Assembly (NCBI RefSeq): GCF_012933465.1 | Contig: NZ_JABBND010000016.1 | Location: 62,001 to 126,000, forward strand | Length of the DNA: 64,000 bases | DNA from: Actinomycetospora sp. TBRC 11914 | Lineage (GTDB): Bacteria; Actinomycetota; Actinomycetes; Mycobacteriales; Pseudonocardiaceae | Direction of reading: 5' to 3' | Shown here: piece by piece, positions 8,003 through 16,504 of the stretch | Layout: each line of letters opens with the position of its first letter | How positions within the stretch are numbered: the stretch's first letter is position 1 | Program-made: the position numbers and the translations under genes | Notes under the pieces: model-generated | Databases searched by the model: none | The model's input: the letters and a program-made list of their open reading frames with translations, nothing else | Told to the model about the DNA's origin: nothing

Positions 8003-9481
8003 GTGCGACGCCTGGTGGTCTGCTGCGACGGCACATGGGAGACCCCGAAGCAGCGGACCAACGTCTCGCTCGTCGCCGACGCCCTCGCGCAGGGCCCCGA
8101 CCAGGTCGTCCGCTACTTCCCCGGCGTCGGCACCGGCGCCGACCCGGTCACCCGGGTGCTCGAGGGCGGGCTCGGCCTCGGGCTCGACGTCCGCATCCGC
8201 GAGGCCTACACCTGGCTCGCCGAGACCTGGCGGCCCGGGGACGTGGTCGTCCTGCTCGGCTTCAGCCGCGGCGCCTTCACCGTCCGCAGCCTCGCCGGGA
8301 TGCTCGCCGCCTGCGGGCTCGTCGCCGTCGCGCCCGGGGACTCCCGCCGGGCACGCGACCGGCTCGTGCGCCGGGTGTTCCGCGACGGCTACCAGCGCGG
8401 CCGCCCCCTCGACGGCCTCGCGTTCCAGCCCGGCTTCGCCCCCGAGGACACCGCGCCCATCGCGCTGGTCGGCGTCTGGGACACCGTCGGCGCGCTCGGC
8501 ATCCCCCGGACCTTCGGCCTGCTCTCCGCGCTGCTCTCCCGCCGGATCGAGGGCTTCCACGACCTGCGCCTGGCCCGCGACGTCCGGCACGCCCGCCAGG
8601 CCCTCGCCCTCGACGAGCGCCGCGGCCCGTTCCAGCCCGCGGTGTGGGCCGAGCCCGCCCCCGGCACCCACGAGTCGTTCGTCCAGCTCTGGTTCGCCGG
8701 CACCCACGGCGACGTCGGCGGCTCGCAGGACCAGCCCCGGGGGCTCTCGGACCTGACGCTGCGGTGGATGACCGAGGAGGCGACGGCGGCGGTCGGGCTC
8801 ACCTGGCGCGACGGCCCACCCGGCGGCGCCGGCGACCCCCTCGGCCACCTCGACCCCGGTCCCGACGGCATGTGGCGCTACCTGGCGCCGCGGCCCCGCA
8901 CCGTCCCGCGGGTCGCGGAGGGGGCGCCCGACGTCCACCCCTCGGCCGTGGCCCGCCGCGCCGCCGGTCTCGTCCCGCCCTACCGGCCCGGCCGGGTGCC
9001 GGAGCCGGGGGTCCCCGTCGACGCCGTCGTCGCCGCCGACGCCCCGTGGGTGGAGACCGGGCTGTACCTGCCCGCGGGCCGCTACACGCTCACGACGGCG
9101 GGCTCCTGGTCCGACCACGGCGCGTCCACCGGCCCGGCCGGCTTCGCCCGCTGGCCCTGGCGTGCCTGGCCCGACTACGCGCTCGGCGCGGTCCTCGCCG
9201 TCTACCGCCGCGTGGTGCGCCGCTGCACCAGCCGCAGCGCCGACGCCCTCGCCGCCCCCCGCCGCGACACCCGCCGGATGGCCCTCGTGGCCGCGGTCGC
9301 GGACGACCTGCGCCACCCCGACGGCTCGCTCGACGAGGGCACCGTCGTGTCCGTCGGACGGGACGGGACGGCGACCCTCGAGCTCTGCCGGCCCGGCTAC
9401 CTCTACGCGTACGCGAACGACTCGTGGCTCGGCTACGGCCGCAACCGGGGGGCCGCGACCCTCACGGTGACCCGCTCGTGA
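8003..9481 (+). CDS. DUF2235 alpha/beta-hydrolase
   Basis: This 492-residue protein has the N-terminal CCDGTWE signature (residues 7-13) and the nucleophile elbow GFSRG (86-90, Ser88), which mark the DUF2235 family. Members include phospholipase effectors of type VI systems (Tle1), but most actinobacterial members are uncharacterised. No signal peptide is visible. The C-terminal third (from about residue 345) is a separate region with a jelly-roll-like alternation. Its stop overlaps the GTG of the next gene (GTGA at 9478-9481), so the hydrolase and EEP phosphatase are probably translated together. No type VI genes are nearby. Confidence 0.85.
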   Translation: MRRLVVCCDGTWETPKQRTNVSLVADALAQGPDQVVRYFPGVGTGADPVTRVLEGGLGLGLDVRIREAYTWLAETWRPGDVVVLLGFSRGAFTVRSLAGMLAACGLVAVAPGDSRRARDRLVRRVFRDGYQRGRPLDGLAFQPGFAPEDTAPIALVGVWDTVGALGIPRTFGLLSALLSRRIEGFHDLRLARDVRHARQALALDERRGPFQPAVWAEPAPGTHESFVQLWFAGTHGDVGGSQDQPRGLSDLTLRWMTEEATAAVGLTWRDGPPGGAGDPLGHLDPGPDGMWRYLAPRPRTVPRVAEGAPDVHPSAVARRAAGLVPPYRPGRVPEPGVPVDAVVAADAPWVETGLYLPAGRYTLTTAGSWSDHGASTGPAGFARWPWRAWPDYALGAVLAVYRRVVRRCTSRSADALAAPRRDTRRMALVAAVADDLRHPDGSLDEGTVVSVGRDGTATLELCRPGYLYAYANDSWLGYGRNRGAATLTVTRS

Positions 9482-10479
9482 CCGGACCGGGCGCCGACAC
9501 CGGGCCGATCCGCGTGCGCCGGGGCCCCCGCCGGTCGCGGGTGCTGCTCGGCGTGGTCGTCGTCGCCGTGGTGGCCGTCGTGCTCGTGCCCGACCGGCTC
9601 GGGCTCGACGGGGTGCTGCCGGTCGTCGGGTTCGTCCTCGTGCGCGCGCCGGCGACGATCGTGGTGGTGGTCCTCGCGCTGCTGGCGCTCGCGGTGCGCG
9701 CGCGGTGGTGGCCCACGGTCGTGCCGGTGCTGCTGGTCGCGGCGGTCTCGGTGGCGACCCTCCTGCCGCGGGTGCTGCCCGACGGTCCCGGCCCCGACCC
9801 GGGCCCGGACCTCGTCGTCATGACCCTCAACGTCGACCGCGGCAGCGCCGACGTCACCGCGCTCTCCCGCCTGCTGCACCTGCGCCGGCCCGACGTCGTG
9901 GTGCTCCCCGAGGCCGGCGAGCCGTTCCGGGCCCGGCTGGCGCCGCTGGTCGCGGACCTGGGCTACCGGTCGTGGTCGTCGACGCCGGCCGCGCAGGCCG
10001 ACGCCGAGGGCACGACGATCCTCGCCGGGCCCTCGCTCGGCCCGGTCCGGGCCGACGTCGTGCGCGACGTCCGGTTCCCCTGGCTGCAGATCTCCGGCGG
10101 GGCGCTGGGCCCGACGCGGCTCGTGGGCGTGCACGTCGCGTCGCCGGTCCCGACGCTGCTCGAGGCGTGGCCGGCGGAGCTCGGCTCGCTGCAGCGCTGG
10201 TGCGGGCCCGGGGTGGGTCCGGCCGCCGTCGTCGGCGACCTCAACGGCACCGCCGACATCGCGGCCTGGCGGCGGGGCACCGCGGGCTGCACCGACGCCG
10301 GCGACGCGGCCGGGAAGGGCCTGCTCGCGACGTGGCCGACCGCCACCCCCCGCTGGCTCGGCGCCCAGCTCGACCACGTGCTCGTCGGGGGCGGGGTCGG
10401 CGTCGACGGGTTCGACGTGGTCGAGGTGCCGGGGACCGACCACCGCGGCGTGCTCGCCACCATCCATACGGTGGCCTGA
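9478..10479 (+). CDS. Membrane-anchored endonuclease/exonuclease/phosphatase (EEP) family protein
   Basis: This 333-residue protein has three N-terminal helices (about 20-90), then a periplasm-facing EEP domain. EEP signatures are LTLNV near the first catalytic strand (MTLNVDRG), VVLPEAGE (metal-binding Glu), GDLNGT, and the C-terminal LDHVL and GTDHRGVLAT (catalytic Asp-His). The substrate may be a phosphodiester or phospholipid head group; that is family knowledge and is not shown here. A paralogue with the same layout lies at 13061-14083. The start GTG overlaps the hydrolase stop. Confidence 0.85.
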   Translation: MTGPGADTGPIRVRRGPRRSRVLLGVVVVAVVAVVLVPDRLGLDGVLPVVGFVLVRAPATIVVVVLALLALAVRARWWPTVVPVLLVAAVSVATLLPRVLPDGPGPDPGPDLVVMTLNVDRGSADVTALSRLLHLRRPDVVVLPEAGEPFRARLAPLVADLGYRSWSSTPAAQADAEGTTILAGPSLGPVRADVVRDVRFPWLQISGGALGPTRLVGVHVASPVPTLLEAWPAELGSLQRWCGPGVGPAAVVGDLNGTADIAAWRRGTAGCTDAGDAAGKGLLATWPTATPRWLGAQLDHVLVGGGVGVDGFDVVEVPGTDHRGVLATIHTVA

Positions 10480-10481
10480 GG

Positions 10482-11324
10482 TCAGCCGGGCAGCAGCGAG
10501 GAGACGTCGGCGACCTGGTCGGCGGGCGGGGGCACGACGGCGGGCGCGGAGCCGACGTCGGAGAAGGTGAGGGTGGTCGTCGTCGTGGTCGGGGTGCCGG
10601 CGGGCGCGTTCGGCGTCGCGGGGACCGTCACCGTCTGCCCGACCCGCTTGAGCTTGCCGCCGCCGTCGACCCACACGTCGACCGGCAGCAGGTTCGACCC
10701 GATCTGGGCCTTGAGCCGGTCGACGCCGGGCTTCGTCGCGGGGTCGGACGCACCCGGGACCTTGTCGAGGTCGACGGCGCCGGCGTAGTGCGTGGTGGCC
10801 ACGCCGTCGACCTGCTCCGGGCCGACGAGGCGGGTGGTGTCGCTGATGGCGCGCAGGTAGCCCAGCTGCTCGGCCGGGTTGCCGGTGGTCCCGACGCCGA
10901 GCGCCCCCAGCGGGGCCCCGTACCCGGACTGCGCGAGCCGGTCCACGTCCACCGACACCCACTGCTTGCCCCCGGCCACCGCGCCGACGACCGCGGCGGC
11001 CGCGGGCGGGAGCTGCGCGGCGAGGGTGCCGCCGCTGAACACCACGCGGACGCCCCCGAGCGAGGGCACCTGCAGCGTCAGGTCCGCGGCCTGGTGGGCC
11101 GGGTCGACCACCCCGGAGCCGTTCAGCGGGATCGACTGCCCCGCCACCGCGGTCTGCCCGGTGACGACGGCGTGCGACGGCCCGGCCGCCGCGGTGGCGA
11201 CGACGGCCTCGCGCACGATCTCCGCGGGTGGCCGGCCCACGGTCGGTCCGGTCTGGGCGCAGCCCGCCAGGAGGGCGAGGACGCCGAGGACGGGGACCAG
11301 GACCGCGACGAGCCGGGGGGACAC
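10482..11324 (-). CDS. LppX/LprAFG-like lipoprotein
   Basis: This 280-residue exported lipoprotein has the signal helix LVAVLVPVLGVLALLAGC with lipobox LAGC, so Cys about residue 20 should be lipidated. The mature part has the LppX/LprAFG-type pattern of a U-shaped half-barrel: QWVSVDVDRL, GNPAEQLGYLRA, VGPEQVDGVATTHYAG and LPVDVWVDGGGKLKRV. Known members (LprG, LppX) carry lipids or lipoglycans across the cell envelope. The GTG at 11324 follows a GGAGA. It is convergent with the EEP gene by only 2 nt. A paralogue is at 19672-20526. Confidence 0.85.
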   Translation of the reverse strand: MSPRLVAVLVPVLGVLALLAGCAQTGPTVGRPPAEIVREAVVATAAAGPSHAVVTGQTAVAGQSIPLNGSGVVDPAHQAADLTLQVPSLGGVRVVFSGGTLAAQLPPAAAAVVGAVAGGKQWVSVDVDRLAQSGYGAPLGALGVGTTGNPAEQLGYLRAISDTTRLVGPEQVDGVATTHYAGAVDLDKVPGASDPATKPGVDRLKAQIGSNLLPVDVWVDGGGKLKRVGQTVTVPATPNAPAGTPTTTTTTLTFSDVGSAPAVVPPPADQVADVSSLLPG

Positions 11325-11389
11325 ATCTCCATGGTCGCTCCCGGACCGTGGGCCGCCGGCGCCGGGCCCGCCGGGGTCGGCCGCCGTGG

Positions 11390-11521
11390 GCGAACGGCGC
11401 CGTCCACGGATCAGATGCGAGGAATGCGCCGTTGCTGCCACGTGGCCCGCGTCGGCTCCACGAGCGAACGGCGCCGTCCACCCACCAGATGCCAGGAATG
11501 CGCCATTGCTGCCACGGGGCC
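11390..11521. repeat. Two direct copies of a 58-bp intergenic repeat
   Basis: Copy 1 is 11390-11447 and copy 2 is 11464-11521, with a period of 74 nt and about 51-52 of 58 bases identical. Each begins with GCGAACGGCGCCGT, which contains the perfect palindrome ACGGCGCCGT, and ends with TTGCTGCCAC. They lie between the lipoprotein start and the next gene's stop. Confidence 0.8.
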
Positions 11522-11532
11522 GGCGCGCCGCC

Positions 11533-12750
11533 TCAGCGCCAGCGGTGCGTCCGCCGGCCCTTGATCGTCGTGGCGAGCTGGCGCTGCCAGAGGGCCCAGG
11601 TCTCGGGGTCGAGGGTCTGGCCGGCGGGCGGGGTGGCGGTGCGGGTGCGTCCGGTCGACGGGCCCTCCGAAGCGGCGGAGGACCCGCTCGAGTACCCGGT
11701 GGAGGACCCGCTCGAGTACCCGGCCGCCGGCCGGCCGGACCGCGCCCCGGCACCGACCGGGGCCGGGAGCGGACCCGACGGGTGGCCGTGGCCGGTGACG
11801 TCGGGGCGGAGCACCGGGCCCGAGGTGGGCGCCGCGGGCAACGGGCCCGAGGGGTGGCCGGCCGGTAGCGGGGGCGGCGGGACGACCGCCGGCCGCTCGC
11901 CGGTCGGCGCCGGGGCGGGCTGCTGCGCCCCGGCACCGACGGGGATGCGGCCCGAGCCGGGACGCTCGGCCGGGGGGAGCACCGGTCGAGAGTCCACGGC
12001 GGGCAGGCCGGACGGCGCCGGGCCGACGACGGCGGCGCGGGAGCGGCCCAGGGCGATCGGCGCCCACGGCCAGAACCGCTCGGCGGACCGCGTCTTGACG
12101 AAGCCGAGCCCCATGACCAGCCCGAAGATGAGGTGGCCGATCAGCGAGAGCGTCAGCGTCGTGGGCGTGACCTTGAACATCATCGTCTGGCCCTTCGGGG
12201 CGATCCAGACGGTGGCGATCAGCCCGGCCCACACCGGGAAGACCGCGAACGCGACGGCCACGGCGACGACCTGCTTCGCCGGGCGGCGGTGCAGGCCCAC
12301 GAACGCGGCGCCCACGAAGAACGCCACACCGATCCCGCCGCCGTCACCGAGGTAGCGCCACAGGTAGCCGACCCAGGCGCCGGCCGACTTCGACGCGCCG
12401 TCGCCGATGATCCACGTGCCCATGGTGGGGATGAAGTCGGCCCACCAGCCGAGCATGTAGACGGTGTCGAGCCGGAAGACGTCGTAGAGGCCGCAGGCGA
12501 CGATCCCCCAGAGGAAGCCGTGGAGGATGACCCGGTCCTCGGGGTGGGGATCGAAGATCGAGAGCCCGACGATCACGGCCGCCAGTGGGATCACCAGCAG
12601 TGCCGCGCTCGCGTTCATCTCGATCAGGCCGAAGACCTGCGCGGAGATCGCGAGCAGGGGGAGCGCCGAGAGCAGCAGGTGCAGACCGACCCGCAGCAGG
12701 CCCCTCCGGCTCACGGGAGCCGTACCCGGGGAGACGTCCGTCGTGTTCAT
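11533..12750 (-). CDS. Multi-pass membrane protein with Pro/Ser/Gly-rich tail
   Basis: This 405-residue protein has about seven hydrophobic helices between residues 20 and 215 (for example LLLSALPLLAISAQVFGL and LIGHLIFGLVMGLGF). A cytoplasmic-looking tail of about 170 residues follows, rich in Pro, Gly and Ser, with the repeat GYSSGSS twice. It ends in a charged amphipathic segment (DPETWALWQRQLATTIKGRR). The ATG at 12750 is chosen over an open upstream frame because the helices follow directly. I do not recognise the family. Confidence 0.75.
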   Translation of the reverse strand: MNTTDVSPGTAPVSRRGLLRVGLHLLLSALPLLAISAQVFGLIEMNASAALLVIPLAAVIVGLSIFDPHPEDRVILHGFLWGIVACGLYDVFRLDTVYMLGWWADFIPTMGTWIIGDGASKSAGAWVGYLWRYLGDGGGIGVAFFVGAAFVGLHRRPAKQVVAVAVAFAVFPVWAGLIATVWIAPKGQTMMFKVTPTTLTLSLIGHLIFGLVMGLGFVKTRSAERFWPWAPIALGRSRAAVVGPAPSGLPAVDSRPVLPPAERPGSGRIPVGAGAQQPAPAPTGERPAVVPPPPLPAGHPSGPLPAAPTSGPVLRPDVTGHGHPSGPLPAPVGAGARSGRPAAGYSSGSSTGYSSGSSAASEGPSTGRTRTATPPAGQTLDPETWALWQRQLATTIKGRRTHRWR

Positions 12751-13060
12751 CGGCGAGGAAGTTAGGGGCGCCCCGCCCCGGCCCGACCCCAACCTGAGAG
12801 TCCCACACGTCCGACGCGACCACGAGCGATCACGGCGCGCTCACCGGTCGCGTGCCTCGTCCGTCCGGAGCAGTCGACGGCCCCGTGAGGGGCGATGGGT
12901 GACCGGTCGGCTCCGGAGGGTTCTCAGCTCGGACGCTCACCGCCCGCGAACGCCCGCACGGCGGCGCCGAGCGGTCACGCCCCGGCGTGTCGCGGTGACG
13001 CCCCGCCGACGCCGCCCGTCGTCGCACGGGGACCTGACGATGCCGACCTATCCTCGATCG
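12751..13060. promoter_or_regulatory. Divergent intergenic region with TATCCT box
   Basis: About 310 nt separate the membrane protein from the second EEP gene. TATCCT at 13049-13054 followed by 6 nt and GTG at 13061 looks like a leaderless promoter/start. I see no gene and no other clear structure in the rest. Confidence 0.45.
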
Positions 13061-14083
13061 GTGACCACGACCGGGCGGCCCCTGCGCACCCGGTCCCCCG
13101 GTGAGGCGCCGGGACGCGCGGCCGCACGCCGTGCCGTGGTGCTCGCCGTCGCCACCCTGCTCGCCGTCGTGGTCCTCGTCCCGGACACCGTCGGGCTGGA
13201 CCGGGTGCTGCCGTTCGCGGTCCTCGCCGCGCTGCGCCCGGACCTCGCCGCCGGCCTCGGCGGCGTCGCGCTCGTCCTGCTGGCGTGGCGCCGGCGCTGG
13301 TGGCCGGCCCTGGTGCCCGTGCTCGTCGTGGCGGCGGTCGCGGGGGCGGTCGTGGTGCCGCGGGCGGTCGCCGCGCCCGCCCCGCCGCCCGGGGGCACCG
13401 CGCTCACGGTGCTCGAGCTGAACGCGTTCGAGGGGCACGCCGACCCCCGCGCGATCGCCGCCCTCGCCCGCTCCCAGGGCGCCGACCTCATCGTGCTGCC
13501 GGAGTCCGGGGAGCGGATGCGGGCCCGGCTCGCCCCGCTGCTGCCGGGCTGGCGCACCTGGACGAACGCGCCGCCGTCGGCGCCCGACGTCCGCGGCATC
13601 GTCGTCGCCGCCGCGCCCCGCGCCGGCGACGTCACCGCCCGCCGCCTCGACACCGACACGCGCTACCCGTGGGCCGAGGTCACCGGCGGCATCCTCGGCC
13701 CGACGCGGCTGGTCGCGGTGCACCTGGTGTCACCGGTCCCGGGCTGGGTCTCCTACTGGCCCGGCGAGCTCGAGATGCTGCGGCAGTGGTGCGCCCCGGG
13801 CGGCGACCCGACCCCGGCGATGGTGGTGGGCGACCTCAACGCCACCGGAGACCATTCGGCGTTCCGCGCCGGCACCGCGGGCTGCACCGACGCGGCGACC
13901 GCGACCGGCGGCTCGCTCGTGCCCACCTGGCGCTCGAGCTTCCCGCGCTGGTTCGGCGCGCAGATCGACCACGTGCTCACCCGCCCGGGCGCCGACGGCT
14001 CCGGCCCGCGGGCCCGGTCGACCGAGGTGGTCGCGGTGCCGGGGAGCGATCACCGCGCCCTGCTGACCCGGCTGCGCCTGTAG
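13061..14083 (+). CDS. Membrane-anchored EEP family phosphatase, paralogue
   Basis: The protein has 340 residues and the same layout as the product of 9478-10479: three hydrophobic helices (about 25-105) followed by an EEP domain with LELNAFEG, IVLPESGE, GDLNATGD, QIDHVL and GSDHRALLTRL. Shared stretches such as ILGPTRLVAVHLVSPVP and GTAGCTDA show a gene duplication. The GTG at 13061 is preferred because of the -10 box 6 nt upstream; the ATG at 13040 would add seven residues. tatC follows 66 nt downstream. Confidence 0.83.
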   Translation: MTTTGRPLRTRSPGEAPGRAAARRAVVLAVATLLAVVVLVPDTVGLDRVLPFAVLAALRPDLAAGLGGVALVLLAWRRRWWPALVPVLVVAAVAGAVVVPRAVAAPAPPPGGTALTVLELNAFEGHADPRAIAALARSQGADLIVLPESGERMRARLAPLLPGWRTWTNAPPSAPDVRGIVVAAAPRAGDVTARRLDTDTRYPWAEVTGGILGPTRLVAVHLVSPVPGWVSYWPGELEMLRQWCAPGGDPTPAMVVGDLNATGDHSAFRAGTAGCTDAATATGGSLVPTWRSSFPRWFGAQIDHVLTRPGADGSGPRARSTEVVAVPGSDHRALLTRLRL

Positions 14084-14088
14084 CGCCC

Positions 14089-14149
14089 GTCACCGGGGTC
14101 ACCGGCCAGGTCACCGGGGGTACACGGCCCGCCCGTAGGCTCTGGTGCC
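14089..14149 (+). promoter_or_regulatory. tatC promoter region with three GTCACCGG repeats
   Basis: GTCACCGG occurs at 14089-14096, 14098-14105 and 14110-14117. TAGGCT at 14136-14141 lies 8 nt before the GTG of tatC. The repeats sit where an activator or the -35 region would be. A regulatory role is inferred. Confidence 0.4.
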
Positions 14150-15151
14150 GTGGCACGACCGACGTGGATGCGGGTCCCCCGCTGGCTGCGTCCGCGCCGG
14201 GGCAACCCCGACGGCACGATGACGCTGCTCGAGCACATCCACGAGCTGCGCCGGCGCCTCATGATCGGGGTCATCGCGGTCGTCGTCGGGACGATCATCG
14301 GCGTCCTCTGGTACCAGTACCGGATCTTCGGGTTGCCGTCGCTGGGCCAGCTGCTCACCGAGCCCTACTGCCGCCTGCCCCCGAGCGCCCGCCTCACCCT
14401 GGGCAACCCCAACCAGTGCCAGCTCGTGGCCTTCGCCCCGTTCGAGCAGCTGGCCCTGCTGATCAAGGTGGGCGTCGCGGCGGGCGTCGTGCTCGCCAGT
14501 CCGGTGTGGCTCTCCCAGCTCTGGGGCTTCATCACGCCGGGGCTGCACGCGCACGAGCGGCGCTTCGCCCGGATCTTCATCGGCACGGGCACGCTGCTCT
14601 TCCTCGCGGGCGCGGTGCTGGCCTACCTGGTGCTCACCCAGGCGCTGTACTTCCTCGTCACCGTCGGCGGCGGCATCCAGATCACCGCGCTGCGGGGCGA
14701 GGACTACTTCAGCCTGCTCATCACGCTGCTCGTCATCTTCGGCGTGAGCTTCGAGCTGCCGCTGCTGATGATCATGCTCAACCGCGTCGGGATCTTCCCC
14801 TACTCGCGGATCAAGGCGTGGCGGCGCGGCCTGGTCTTCGCGATCTTCGTGTTCGCCGCGATCGCGACGCCGGGCCAGGACCCGTTCTCGATGCTGGCGC
14901 TCGGGCTCTCGCTCACCGTGCTGTTCGAGATCGCCGCGCAGGTGTGCCGCGTCCACGACCGGCGGGCGGTGAAGGCGTCGCCGTGGGCGGGCCTCGCCGA
15001 CGACGAGGCCGGGCCCTCCCCGGTGGCGGGACCGGCGGCGACGGTCGAGCCGGTCCGGGCGTCGGCACCGGTCGCACCCTCGCGCCTCGACGGCCCGGCC
15101 GGCAACGGCTCCGGCCCGCCCGACCCGCCGCGCTTCGACGACGTCACCTAG
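14150..15151 (+). CDS. tatC: Twin-arginine translocase subunit TatC
   Basis: This inner-membrane receptor component of the Tat export system has 333 residues and six predicted helices. The conserved start is MTLLEHIHELRRRL (family: LxEHLxELRxR), followed by LASPVWLSQLWGFITPGL and EDYFSLLITLLVIFGVSFELP. The last 70 or so residues form an Ala/Pro-rich cytoplasmic tail beyond the usual core. tatA or tatB is not adjacent, and neither are the pafBC/helY neighbours usual in actinobacteria, so this is either a relocated or an additional copy. The start GTG has no Shine-Dalgarno but a -10 box 8 nt upstream. Confidence 0.95.
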   Translation: MARPTWMRVPRWLRPRRGNPDGTMTLLEHIHELRRRLMIGVIAVVVGTIIGVLWYQYRIFGLPSLGQLLTEPYCRLPPSARLTLGNPNQCQLVAFAPFEQLALLIKVGVAAGVVLASPVWLSQLWGFITPGLHAHERRFARIFIGTGTLLFLAGAVLAYLVLTQALYFLVTVGGGIQITALRGEDYFSLLITLLVIFGVSFELPLLMIMLNRVGIFPYSRIKAWRRGLVFAIFVFAAIATPGQDPFSMLALGLSLTVLFEIAAQVCRVHDRRAVKASPWAGLADDEAGPSPVAGPAATVEPVRASAPVAPSRLDGPAGNGSGPPDPPRFDDVT

Positions 15152-15224
15152 GTGGCCTTCGGCCTCGTGAGCAGAAAGTGTCGCTATACCGGCACTTTCT
15201 GCTCACGAGCGCGGAGCGCACCGT
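15151..15224. repeat. Hairpin repeat / bidirectional terminator after tatC
   Basis: Two arms form a perfect 17-bp inverted repeat (15164-15180 and 15193-15209) with a 12-nt loop. Flanks extend it imperfectly to about 34 nt per side. The arm core is CTCGTGAGCAGAAAGTG. The right arm encodes the last codons and stop of the convergent gene. The same unit recurs at 23830-23867. Confidence 0.85.
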
Positions 15225-15546
15225 GGTGGGCGTGGCGGGGGCGGACCGGACGGCCGTGCCCGTCGTGGTGCCCACCGGGCAGGCCGCACCACGAGCAGTC
15301 CGGGCCGGCCGGCCGCGGACCGGGCACGCGCATCAGCGCGTGGTCGGCCTCGCGCACCGGCGCGGGTTCGAGGTCGAGCGCGAGCGGGCGGTAGCGGCGG
15401 TGCCACAGCCACCGGGCCAGTACGACGAGCCCTCCCGCGACCAGGGCGACGACCGCCAGCCATTTGAGGAGCAGGACCGCACACAGCGCGATGACGGTGC
15501 CCACGAGGGCACTCGGGACGGGGACGCGCAGCGGGCCGGACGACAC
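15184..15546 (-). CDS. Small membrane protein with Cys/His tail
   Basis: The protein has 120 residues, two close hydrophobic helices (about 8-47: ALVGTVIALCAVLLLKWLAVVALVAGGLVVLARWLW) and a polar tail. The tail contains CSWCGLPGGHHDGHGRPVRPRH, which could bind a metal ion. The GTG at 15546 has TAGCCT 7 nt upstream (15554-15559 complement), a leaderless signature. The stop and last residues lie inside the hairpin arm downstream of tatC. The function is unknown. Confidence 0.65.
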   Translation of the reverse strand: MSSGPLRVPVPSALVGTVIALCAVLLLKWLAVVALVAGGLVVLARWLWHRRYRPLALDLEPAPVREADHALMRVPGPRPAGPDCSWCGLPGGHHDGHGRPVRPRHAHHGALRAREQKVPV

Positions 15547-15707
15547 CCGAACGAGGCTAGGTCGTGGCCGCGCGTGGGCGGCGGCGACGCGCCGGGCGCA
15601 CAGCTCAGGAGCCCCCCGGAGAGACGACGGCCCGGGCGGACCGCGGGGTCGGGGGTCCCGCGGCCCGTCCGGGCTCGTGGAGGGTGTCGTCGCGGCGCCG
15701 CGCGGCG

Positions 15708-16475
15708 TTACACCGCGTCGGCGACGTCCCCGCCCGCGGCCGCGGCGGCCTCGTCGGACCAGCGCACCGAGCGGGTCGTCACGGCGACGCCGTCGGGTGT
15801 CGTGCCCCCGGCCAGCGCTCCGGCGCGGACGCAGCAGTGCACCCACAGCTGGAACTGGATCTCCCGGGCGACGCCGAGGCGGTTGTAGACGAGGTCGGCG
15901 AGCAGGTCCCCGGCGCGGGCCCAGGTGGTGATGCTGAACTCGAGGACGTCGTCGGCCACGGCGGTCGCGGCGAACTCGATCTGGCCCGCCTCCACGTGCC
16001 CGTCGAGGGTGGCGAGACGGAACGAGGAGCGGGCGTCGTCGTCGGTGCGGTCGACCACGCGCACCGGGCCGTCCCAGGGGCCGGGCATCCGGACGACCAT
16101 CTCGTCGCCCACGGCGAGGGCGTGCCGGGTGTCGCCGGTGCGGACGAAGCGGGCCACCCCCGGGATCATCGCCTGGTTCATGTCGGCCGCGAGCACCGCG
16201 ACGAGGGCCCGCGGTCCCAGCCGGGGCGAGAGGACCCGGGTCCGGAAGACGCGGTGCAGCATCGGCCCGTGGCCGACGCCGATCGGCTGGTCGCGCCCGT
16301 CGGCGTCGAGCAGCGGCGGCGGCGCGTCCTCGTCGGGGTCGCCGTCGAGGCGCTGGTGGGTCACGCGGACCCCCGGCAGGCCCCAGATGCGTCCGAGGGC
16401 GACGAGGCCGCGCGGGAGCTCGGTGAGCATGAGGGCCTCGCGCACGACCTGGCGCGGCCCGGGGACCATCTGCAC
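15708..16475 (-). CDS. DUF1990 family protein
   Basis: This 255-residue cytoplasmic protein carries the DUF1990/UPF0548 region in its C-terminal half: VGDEMVVRMPGPWDGPVRVVD, GHVEAGQIEF and STTWARAGDLLADLVYNRLGVAREIQFQLW. The N-terminal part is not recognised. The GTG at 16475 or the ATG at 16469 are possible starts. The frame is open far upstream, but that region is the antisense shadow of the next gene. The biochemical role of the family is not established. Confidence 0.78.
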   Translation of the reverse strand: MQMVPGPRQVVREALMLTELPRGLVALGRIWGLPGVRVTHQRLDGDPDEDAPPPLLDADGRDQPIGVGHGPMLHRVFRTRVLSPRLGPRALVAVLAADMNQAMIPGVARFVRTGDTRHALAVGDEMVVRMPGPWDGPVRVVDRTDDDARSSFRLATLDGHVEAGQIEFAATAVADDVLEFSITTWARAGDLLADLVYNRLGVAREIQFQLWVHCCVRAGALAGGTTPDGVAVTTRSVRWSDEAAAAAGGDVADAV

Positions 16476-16504
16476 GAGCGGCGGATACCCCGGTCGTCGT
16501 GTCC

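Noticed and set aside
8003-9481. Type VI secretion effector
   Set aside because: The DUF2235 fold occurs in Tle1 effectors, but no immunity, VgrG or other T6SS gene is nearby and actinobacteria generally lack the system.
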